From Aequorivita marisscotiae (GTDB taxonomy: Bacteria > Bacteroidota > Bacteroidia > Flavobacteriales > Flavobacteriaceae): a stretch of DNA of 64,000 nt. A program made the translations under genes and the position numbers. Numbering within the stretch: position 1 is the stretch's first letter; each line of letters starts with the position of its first letter. Under the pieces are notes generated by a model, which did no database searches, was not told where the DNA came from, and saw only the letters and a list, made by a program, of their open reading frames with translations. Where the stretch lies: the NCBI RefSeq assembly GCF_029814825.1, contig NZ_CP122379.1, forward strand, positions 496,001-560,000, given 5' to 3'. This document shows positions 26,102 through 32,649 of this stretch, one piece after another.

Positions 26102-26593
26102 ATGAAAAAAATAGCAATAATAATGGGAAGCATCAGCGATCTGCCAGTAATGCAGGACGCTATAGACGTTTTAAAAGAATTTAACATTGAAGTGGAAGTA
26201 GATATTGTTTCTGCCCACCGAACCCCCGATAAACTATTTGATTACGGTAAAAATGCCCACAACCGTGGCATTTCAGTAATTATAGCGGGAGCCGGCGGCG
26301 CGGCACACCTACCCGGGATGATTGCTTCCCTTTCGCCTTTGCCGGTAATTGGCGTTCCCGTTAAATCCAGCAACTCCATTGATGGCTGGGATAGCGTTCT
26401 TTCAATTTTACAAATGCCCGGTGGCGTTCCTGTCGCTACGGTAGCACTCAACGGCGCAAAAAACGCAGGTATTCTTGCCGCTCAGATTATGGGCGCTTCA
26501 GATAAAGCGATGTTGGATAAGATTGTTGCTTACAAAGAAAGCTTGAAAACAAAGGTTGAGGAAGGTGCTAAACAGATTATGAAGAAAAAGTAG
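26102..26593 (+). CDS. purE: N5-carboxyaminoimidazole ribonucleotide mutase PurE
   Basis: 163 residues, standard class I PurE length. MGSISDLPVMQDA near residue 9 with the Ser-Asp substrate site, SAHRTPDKL near 45 with the catalytic His, and GAGGAAHLPGMIAS near 74. Converts N5-CAIR, made by PurK, to CAIR. Separated from purK by elements A and B, and from the M3 peptidase gene by the nuclease element. Confidence 0.97.
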   Translation: MKKIAIIMGSISDLPVMQDAIDVLKEFNIEVEVDIVSAHRTPDKLFDYGKNAHNRGISVIIAGAGGAAHLPGMIASLSPLPVIGVPVKSSNSIDGWDSVLSILQMPGGVPVATVALNGAKNAGILAAQIMGASDKAMLDKIVAYKESLKTKVEEGAKQIMKKK

Positions 26594-26599
26594 TCACGA

Positions 26600-26992
26600 T
26601 GTCCGGTCGAGCGCAGTCGAGACCTTATTATTAAGACGTAAATTAAAATGAAATCGTACTACATTTACATACTTGAATGTTCAGATGGTTTACTTTATAC
26701 AGGTTTCACTAATAATATTTCACGGCGGTTCGATGAACATCAAAACGGATTAAATAAATCTTGTTTCACATACAAACGAAGACCATTAGAATTAATATTC
26801 TATCAAGAATTCAATGATGTAGAACAAGCAATATATTTTGAAAAGAAAATAAAAAATTGGAGTGCACAGAAAAAACGAGCCTTAGCGAATAAAGATTTTG
26901 AGATGCTTCAAATATTGGCAGAATGTAGAAATATGACACATTCAAAATATAAGCCAACTGCCGATGAGGTCTCGACTGCGCTCGACCAGACA
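26600..26992 (+). mobile_element. 393-bp element with GIY-YIG gene and terminal inverted repeats
   Basis: The left end TGTCCGGTCGAGCGCAGTC..., read in reverse complement, and the right end GGTCTCGACTGCGCTCGACC plus AGACA match over 21 contiguous bases plus the GACA terminus. These are the same termini as the 82-bp elements A and B and the 83-bp element E, but here the interior is a nuclease gene. The left end begins 7 bp after the purE stop. No target-site duplication is visible. I infer that this is the coding, possibly autonomous, form and that A, B and E are deletion derivatives; movement is not shown by the sequence. Confidence 0.7.
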
Positions 26993-27004
26993 CAGAACCA
27001 TTAA
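26648..27004 (+). CDS. GIY-YIG domain nuclease (UPF0213/YhbQ-like)
   Basis: 118 residues. The GIY-YIG core is YYIYILECSDGLLYTGFT (YIY...YTG), followed by NISRRFDEH with catalytic Arg and FEKKIKNWS with the metal-binding Glu. Family knowledge: single-metal endonuclease fold used in repair, restriction and homing enzymes. The last dozen residues (EVSTALDQTQNH) are translated from the right terminal inverted repeat and the bases just past it, so the gene and its repeat are physically one unit. The start ATG is just after a leader resembling the interior of the 82-bp elements. It could be a housekeeping nuclease that acquired repeats, but the inverted flanks argue otherwise. Confidence 0.88.
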   Translation: MKSYYIYILECSDGLLYTGFTNNISRRFDEHQNGLNKSCFTYKRRPLELIFYQEFNDVEQAIYFEKKIKNWSAQKKRALANKDFEMLQILAECRNMTHSKYKPTADEVSTALDQTQNH

Positions 27005-27010
27005 TACACT

Positions 27011-29032
27011 ATGAAGAATAATCCCCTATTACAACCCTACAACACCGCCCCCTTTTCCAAAATAGAAAACGCACACTTTCTGCCTGCCATCAGCAAATTA
27101 ATTGCCGAAACTAAAGCGGAAATTGATGCAATCACTTCCAATACGGAAACCCCTACTTTTAAAAATACAGTGGAAGCTTTGGAAAATACCGGTGAACAAT
27201 TAGATCGAGCTACAAGTATTTTCTTCAACTTAAACAGCGCCGAAACCAATGACGAGATCCAAAAAATAGCGCAGGAAGTTTCGCCTATGTTAACCGAATT
27301 CAGCAATGATATGCTGTTAAATGAAACGTTGTTCGAAAGAATTAAAACGGTTTACAAACAAAAGGATTCCTTAAACCTTTCCGAAGAACAGCACATGTTG
27401 CTGGACAAAAAATACAAAGCGTTTTCACGAAACGGTGCTAATCTTTCGGATGAAAAGAAAACCGAACTGCGCAAAATTGACGCTGAACTTTCAAAGTTGA
27501 AATTGACTTTTGGCGAAAATATTTTGGCGGAAACAAACAAGTTTGAACTTCATCTTACAACTAAAAGCGATCTATCCGGACTGCCCGAAGGCGTAATTGA
27601 AGCCGCCGCTCAAACGGCCCAAGAAAAAGGAAAAGATGGCTGGGTTTTTACTTTAGATTACCCAAGTTATGTGCCCTTTATGACTTATGCCGACAACCGC
27701 GAACTTCGCAAAAAAATGGCGATTGCCTTTGGCGCAAAAGGATTCCATAATGACGAATTGGACAACCAGCAAAACGTTTTGCAAATTGCAAACCTTCGGC
27801 ATAAAAGAGCAAACTTGTTGGGTTATAAAAGCCACGCACATTTTGTTCTGGAAGAACGCATGGCCGAAACCCCCGAAAAGGTAAAGTCATTTTTAAATGA
27901 ATTGCTTGAAAAAGCGAAACCTGCAGCCCAAAAGGAATTTGATGAATTAACCGCTTTCGCAAAAGAACTTGACGGCATCGATCATTTAGAAAAATGGGAT
28001 GGCGCCTATTATTCCGAAAAACTGAAGCAGAAACTCTTCAATTTGGACGATGAAAAGTTAAAGCCTTATTTTGAATTAAAGAACGTTATCAATGGGGTTT
28101 TTACAGTTGCCGAAAAACTCTACGGCCTTCATTTTGAAGAAGTACACAACATTGATAAATACCACACCGACGTAAAAACATATGAGGTAAAAGACGATGA
28201 AAACGAATTGGTTGCCATATTTTACGCAGACTTCCACCCGCGGGCTGGAAAGCGAAATGGCGCTTGGATGACTTCCTATAAACCCCAGCAAATAAAAGAC
28301 GGTAAAAATGATCGTCCGCATATTTCAATTGTTTGTAATTTTACGAAGCCAACGGCCAGCAAACCTTCGCTGTTAACTTTTAACGAAGTAACAACTTTAT
28401 TTCACGAATTTGGCCACGCCCTTCACGGCATGTTGGCAAACACCCACTACCCTAGCCTTTCGGGAACGAGCGTATATTGGGACTTCGTGGAATTGCCCAG
28501 TCAAATTCTAGAAAACTGGTGCTACGAAAAAGAAACTCTGGAACTGTTCGCAAAACATTACAAATCAGGCGAAGTAATCCCGATGGAATACATTGAGAAA
28601 ATAAAGGATTCCGCTACTTTTTTAGAAGGCATGGCAACCCTGCGCCAATTGAGTTTTGGAATGCTGGATATGGCTTGGCACGGGAGCGACCCTTCAGGAA
28701 TCGCGGATGTAAAAGCCTTTGAAGCTGCCGCCTTTAACGATACCCAACTATATCCCGATGTAAAGGAAAATTGCATGAGCACTTCGTTTTCGCATATTTT
28801 CCAAGGAGGCTATTCCGCAGGTTATTACAGCTACAAGTGGGCTGAAGTTTTGGATGCCGATGCTTTCGCACTGTTTAAGCAGGAAGGAATTTTCAACAAA
28901 AAAGTAGCAGATCGTTTTAAGGGTTTTGTCCTGTCGCAAGGCGGCACGCTGGACCCGATGGAACTTTATATTAAATTCCGCGGCCAGAAACCAGATCCCG
29001 AAGCTCTTTTAAAAAGAGCTGGATTAGTATAA
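27011..29032 (+). CDS. M3 family oligopeptidase (PrlC/Dcp-like)
   Basis: 673 residues. Zinc site HEFGHALHGML near residue 464 with the downstream Glu (VELPSQILENW) near 493. The N-terminal half is helical as in M3 thimet-type peptidases. No signal peptide, so probably cytoplasmic. Cleaves short peptides; the peptidyl-dipeptidase versus oligopeptidase A specificity cannot be decided from motifs. Starts 19 bp after the nuclease element. Confidence 0.92.
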   Translation: MKNNPLLQPYNTAPFSKIENAHFLPAISKLIAETKAEIDAITSNTETPTFKNTVEALENTGEQLDRATSIFFNLNSAETNDEIQKIAQEVSPMLTEFSNDMLLNETLFERIKTVYKQKDSLNLSEEQHMLLDKKYKAFSRNGANLSDEKKTELRKIDAELSKLKLTFGENILAETNKFELHLTTKSDLSGLPEGVIEAAAQTAQEKGKDGWVFTLDYPSYVPFMTYADNRELRKKMAIAFGAKGFHNDELDNQQNVLQIANLRHKRANLLGYKSHAHFVLEERMAETPEKVKSFLNELLEKAKPAAQKEFDELTAFAKELDGIDHLEKWDGAYYSEKLKQKLFNLDDEKLKPYFELKNVINGVFTVAEKLYGLHFEEVHNIDKYHTDVKTYEVKDDENELVAIFYADFHPRAGKRNGAWMTSYKPQQIKDGKNDRPHISIVCNFTKPTASKPSLLTFNEVTTLFHEFGHALHGMLANTHYPSLSGTSVYWDFVELPSQILENWCYEKETLELFAKHYKSGEVIPMEYIEKIKDSATFLEGMATLRQLSFGMLDMAWHGSDPSGIADVKAFEAAAFNDTQLYPDVKENCMSTSFSHIFQGGYSAGYYSYKWAEVLDADAFALFKQEGIFNKKVADRFKGFVLSQGGTLDPMELYIKFRGQKPDPEALLKRAGLV

Positions 29033-29040
29033 TGAAAAAA

Positions 29041-29088
29041 GACCTAACAGGAGATTGCTTCGTTACTCGCAATGGTGCCTATTAGACC
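29041..29088. repeat. Nested palindrome downstream of the M3 gene
   Basis: GACCTAACAGG and CCTATTAGACCT flank an inner hairpin-like segment GAGATTGCTTCGTTACTCGCAATG. The outer arms match the ACCTCACAGGTCT family (compare 3044), so one palindrome may have inserted in another. Element E follows 9 bp later. Confidence 0.6.
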
Positions 29089-29097
29089 TATTCCAAA

Positions 29098-29180
29098 TGT
29101 CACCTCGAGCGCAGTCGAGAGGTCATCTTTTCAACATAATTATGATTAAAAAGCAGGTCTGGACTGCGCTCGATCCAACA
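29098..29180. repeat. 83-bp TIR element E (GIY-YIG-associated repeat)
   Basis: TGTCA then CCTCGAGCGCAGTCGAGAGG on the left; GGTCTGGACTGCGCTCGATCC then AACA on the right (two changes from element B). It lies in the gap between the convergent M3 peptidase and M28 peptidase genes; its right end meets the M28 3' end at 29181. Confidence 0.88.
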
Positions 29181-30635
29181 CTAGTTCAATATAAACTTCT
29201 TTGAAAACGTATGTCCGTTTTCCAAAGTAAAATGCACGATATAAAAACCGTGTGCAAATTGGCTAAGTTGAAGGCTGCCACCTTCAGAATTTACATTTTC
29301 AGAAATTATTCTTTGCCCGGCTACGTTGTAAACAGACACTTCTTTTACGTTAGACACTGTATTGTTTAACTGATAATTCAAAGTTTTGTTTTTTACAAAA
29401 ACGCGAATGGCATTTTCAGAAAAATCATCTACCGACAATATTTGTGGTTTTGCGGCTTCAATTAAAAACTCCAATCCAAGTTTTGCAAATTTTACACTGT
29501 GTTCCGGCGTATTAAAGAACGAATACACGTCGCCCGGACTATGGATATTTGGATTGTCTTCGCCCATTCTTGCTTCAAAAGGAAAAGCGGCGTCATACCC
29601 ATTATCTGCCCAGCTTGCATGGTCTGAGCAGCCGTAGCCACATTCAGTATAGCCATAGGTAAAATTGTGAAGGTTATTGGGGTTATTGCTGTTGTAATGA
29701 TCCATCAATTCGGTTAGGTAGGTGTTCAGCTGGTTGCTATTGTACCAATCTGTTGTAATATAAATATCGCTGCTGGAACCATTGTACCCCGTCATATCAA
29801 ACTGAACATAAGCCGCTACATTTACACCGTTGTTTGCGTATTCTTCTGCAATTTCGGCAGAACCTACCAAACCAATTTCCTCGGCGGCAAAAGCCATAAC
29901 TTCAATGGTTCTATTTGGCACGAAATTCTTTTCTAAAAGCACGCGAACCATTTCATTTAAAGAGGCAATTCCCGAAGCATTATCATCTGCTCCCGGCGCA
30001 TTGTTTTTATCGCCAAAGGTGGTAGAATCTATATGGCCGCCAATAATTACAAATTCATCTGGCGTATTAGCCCCGTCAAAAGTTATAATCACAGAAGGCA
30101 TTGGCGTGTTTACGTGGTTAAAAATACGTGTATGTACATCGGTTCTTCCCGATGCGGCAATCATGGCGTCCCACTTGGCCTGTTGATCGAGAACTGCCAG
30201 CTCGGCTTGCGATTTTGTGTGGTAACGCGTTCCGTAATTTTGAAGATTTAAAATATCGTCTTCAATATTTTGCCCGTCAACTAAATCTAAGCACTCGTTT
30301 ACAAAGGCATCTTCGGTAATGCTAAAATCAATTTGCGGACTTCTGCGTTCAACCGGCTCCAAAGCTTGTAAGGCCTTTTGGGCCGATGCCCTAAAAATAT
30401 AACCTGGGCCGTGCGTTTTTACATTATCGTGAATACTGTGCGAAACCTCTTCAGAAAGTAGAACCGCAGCTTGCCTGTCATTGCTTGCCAAAATGGTCAT
30501 TCCATCTGGATAAAGTGCTTTAAATGAAACCGCATCTGCAGCATCCATGGTTGCATAAAAAGTATTGTCGTTTTGTGCAAAACCAACAATTGTAAATAAT
30601 AGGAACATTAAAATTCCTGAAGTAAATTTTTTCAT
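29181..30635 (-). CDS. M28 family zinc aminopeptidase with T9SS type A sorting domain
   Basis: 484 residues. Signal peptide at residues 1-20. Peptidase core: GGHIDSTTFG near 198, GADDNASG near 215, AEEIGLVGS near 250 and CGYGCSDHASW near 333, supplying the His, Asp, Glu-Glu, and His ligands of M28. A C-terminal domain (residues 405-484) with EVSVYNVAGQRIISE, HGFYIVHF and KFILN is the type A signal for type IX secretion, so the enzyme is predicted to be exported to the surface or medium after cleavage by PorU. It probably degrades peptides for nutrition. Confidence 0.93.
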   Translation of the reverse strand: MKKFTSGILMFLLFTIVGFAQNDNTFYATMDAADAVSFKALYPDGMTILASNDRQAAVLLSEEVSHSIHDNVKTHGPGYIFRASAQKALQALEPVERRSPQIDFSITEDAFVNECLDLVDGQNIEDDILNLQNYGTRYHTKSQAELAVLDQQAKWDAMIAASGRTDVHTRIFNHVNTPMPSVIITFDGANTPDEFVIIGGHIDSTTFGDKNNAPGADDNASGIASLNEMVRVLLEKNFVPNRTIEVMAFAAEEIGLVGSAEIAEEYANNGVNVAAYVQFDMTGYNGSSSDIYITTDWYNSNQLNTYLTELMDHYNSNNPNNLHNFTYGYTECGYGCSDHASWADNGYDAAFPFEARMGEDNPNIHSPGDVYSFFNTPEHSVKFAKLGLEFLIEAAKPQILSVDDFSENAIRVFVKNKTLNYQLNNTVSNVKEVSVYNVAGQRIISENVNSEGGSLQLSQFAHGFYIVHFTLENGHTFSKKFILN

Positions 30636-30861
30636 TGGGAAGTTTTAGGAGTTAATTTTCCGTAAAAATAAAACATCTCAATTAGTTATAAGCGCATTTT
30701 GCAAGTTTAACGTATTCGCACCTACCACCTTTGGTGCCATTGCTAAATGTATCTTTTGCTATTTTAAAGAATATATTAACTCAGTTATAAAGCAGATTCA
30801 ATGCCTTTAGGGCTAATTTCAAACTAAATAATTAGCATTTCCGTATATGTTATAGAACTTC

Positions 30862-30878
30862 CCTATTTTTGAAATAGG
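30862..30878 (+). promoter_or_regulatory. Palindrome overlapping the -7 motif upstream of the ECF sigma gene
   Basis: CCTATTT-TTG-AAATAGG is a perfect 7-bp inverted repeat that contains TATTTTTG, a TAnnTTTG-type -7 motif (30864-30871), 23 bases before the GTG start. A protein binding here would block transcription, or the box is a sigma-recognition element; both are inference. Confidence 0.5.
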
Positions 30879-30893
30879 TTTAAAAAATTTGCT

Positions 30894-31442
30894 GTGGAAA
30901 TATTAAATCCTGAAATATGGGTAGACAAATATGCCGATTACCTCTACAATTATACTATTGTGCGGGTAAACGACCCTATTGTTGCCCAAGATCTTATTTC
31001 TGAAACATTTTTGGCAGGTCTTAAATCGAAAGATAATTTTAAAGGTGAAGCCACAGAGCGCACCTGGCTCATTTCAATTTTAAAGCGAAAAATTATTGAT
31101 CACTACCGAAAGATAAATTCGAAAAAAGGAAAAGCCGAAGTGCATATTTCGTATAAAAGTGAAGATTCGGATGGAGATTGGTTGGAGGAAAATGCCGCGG
31201 ATCCTTTTGATAAAACCGCGGAGGACACTATGGAAAATACCGAATTGGGTCTTGCAATTTTAGCATGTTTAGACAAGCTTCCGGAAAAACAAGCAACAAT
31301 TTTTAAATTGAAAACAATTGCCGAATACGATACAGAGGCCATATGTAAAGAATTTAATATTACACCGTCTAACTTATGGGTGATAATTCACCGTGCACGA
31401 AAATCGCTTGCCGAGTGCCTCGAAAAAAATTGGTTTAATTAA
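30894..31442 (+). CDS. RNA polymerase sigma factor, ECF type
   Basis: 182 residues. Starts at GTG; no in-frame ATG near the 5' end. Region 2 (YADYLYNYTIVRVNDPIVAQDLISETFL at 13-40, shortened here to DLISETFL) with ATERTWLISILKRKIIDHYRK near 53 is the sigma-70 region 2 core; region 4 (DKLPEKQATIF and an HTH near 140-165) completes it. There is no long linker, as expected of ECF factors. Overlaps the anti-sigma gene by one base (TAATG) and is co-transcribed with it. The regulon is unknown. Confidence 0.9.
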   Translation: MEILNPEIWVDKYADYLYNYTIVRVNDPIVAQDLISETFLAGLKSKDNFKGEATERTWLISILKRKIIDHYRKINSKKGKAEVHISYKSEDSDGDWLEENAADPFDKTAEDTMENTELGLAILACLDKLPEKQATIFKLKTIAEYDTEAICKEFNITPSNLWVIIHRARKSLAECLEKNWFN

Positions 31443-31678
31443 TGCGAATGAAGTTTTTTTTAAAATGTAACGAAGCCGCACAAGTTTGCGACAAAACCCA
31501 ATATAAGGAAGCTTCTTTCTTAGATAAGGTCATGCTAAAAGTGCATTTATTAATGTGCAAATTGTGTCGCGATTACACAAAACGAAATGTAGCCCTCACA
31601 AAAAAAATTGAGTCTGCAAATATTAAAACCCTTTCGGAATCAGAAAAACAACAAATAAAAAACCGACTTCAACAGTAA
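31442..31678 (+). CDS. Small anti-sigma factor with ZAS zinc motif
   Basis: 78 residues. HLLMCKLC near residue 35 matches the HxxxCxxC core of zinc-binding anti-sigma (ZAS/zf-HC2) proteins, preceded by KCNEAAQVCDK. Unlike many partners it has no membrane segment, so it would be a soluble anti-sigma regulator. Its start overlaps the sigma stop codon, the usual arrangement for sigma/anti-sigma pairs; function is inferred from that. Confidence 0.75.
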   Translation: MRMKFFLKCNEAAQVCDKTQYKEASFLDKVMLKVHLLMCKLCRDYTKRNVALTKKIESANIKTLSESEKQQIKNRLQQ

Positions 31679-31697
31679 TACCGCTAATTAAAACAAA

Positions 31698-32516
31698 TTA
31701 AAACACTTGAAATAAAAGATAAAGCAGCAACCACAGTATAGGTAGGCCTTCTATCCAAAAAGAAGCAAAATAACGAGTTTGACGTGTTTTTGAAATAACC
31801 AACAACCATCCCAATACTACACAAAATACAAGTAAACTTAACAGATAAGGCGCTTCAGAATACTCTTTAAAAAATTCAATTCCCAGACACGACAACAAAA
31901 TAAATAACCCCAACAATTTTGTGTTTTTAACACCAAATTGCTGCGGCAGCGTTTTTAAATTTAAACCGTCATACGGCACATCGCGAATTTCAAAGGGCAG
32001 AATAAGTGCCACAACAATAAAAATGCGCTGAAAGAAAGTTAGAAACACATCTGCTGTGATTGCAACTTCTGAAGCTACAAACGGTAAAATAACGCTCACT
32101 CCCGCCCAGACAAAGGCCACCACAAAAATTTTTATACCTGAAAGATTTCGTAGGTTTTTACTTCTAATTACCGGAACTGCATATAAAAAAGTTGCCATCC
32201 CAAAACCCACCGTTAGCAATAAAACCTCTATGCGCAGTTGGAGTGAAAAGTAAACAAGTAAAGCAAAACACACCGCAGAAAATATCTGGATTAGCCTCAA
32301 GGATTGCGTTAAACTTCGATGATGAAGTCCAGCTACTTTGGCGTATTTCACAAAATTATATCCCGTTAAGGATGCTAAAAAAAGAAAACCCCAAAAAGGC
32401 TTTACAATTGTTAGATTATATTCCAAAACGGTTATGGCCAGCAAAGCCACAACTGCTAAGGCAACGTGGATGCTACTGTTTATATAAAATGCAAAAACAC
32501 GCTTTAAAAACTTCAT
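31698..32516 (-). CDS. UbiA-like prenyltransferase family membrane protein
   Basis: The open frame runs to 32579, but the Met at 32516 (MKFLKRVFAFYINSSIHVA) starts the hydrophobic protein and is preferred, giving 272 residues. About eight membrane helices. The polar loops NFVKYAK near residue 53 and PFEIRDVPYD near 174 occupy the places of the two Asp-rich motifs of UbiA enzymes, but the first lacks the NDxxD pattern, so activity is uncertain. Transfers polyprenyl groups if active. It is divergent from gcvP. Confidence 0.7.
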   Translation of the reverse strand: MKFLKRVFAFYINSSIHVALAVVALLAITVLEYNLTIVKPFWGFLFLASLTGYNFVKYAKVAGLHHRSLTQSLRLIQIFSAVCFALLVYFSLQLRIEVLLLTVGFGMATFLYAVPVIRSKNLRNLSGIKIFVVAFVWAGVSVILPFVASEVAITADVFLTFFQRIFIVVALILPFEIRDVPYDGLNLKTLPQQFGVKNTKLLGLFILLSCLGIEFFKEYSEAPYLLSLLVFCVVLGWLLVISKTRQTRYFASFWIEGLPILWLLLYLLFQVF

Positions 32517-32615
32517 AATATCAAAAATAATCAAAGTGTTAGTAACCTCATTATTTAGTTGAAAAATAATAGGTTTCAAACCTTTAAAAAAGAAGCTATT
32601 TCGCGTTAAAAATCG

Positions 32616-32623
32616 TAAATTTG
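32616..32623 (+). promoter_or_regulatory. Bacteroidetes -7 motif upstream of gcvP
   Basis: TAAATTTG fits TAnnTTTG, 27 bases before the gcvP ATG. No TTTG -33 box at about 19 bp; the shared 70-bp gap separates it from the divergent prenyltransferase. Confidence 0.5.
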
Positions 32624-32649
32624 CCAGCTTAATTTCAATCGCATATTTA

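Noticed and set aside
26594..27010. Target-site duplication around the nuclease element
   Set aside because: No identical short direct repeats flank the outer TGTC/GACA ends, so insertion is not shown this way.
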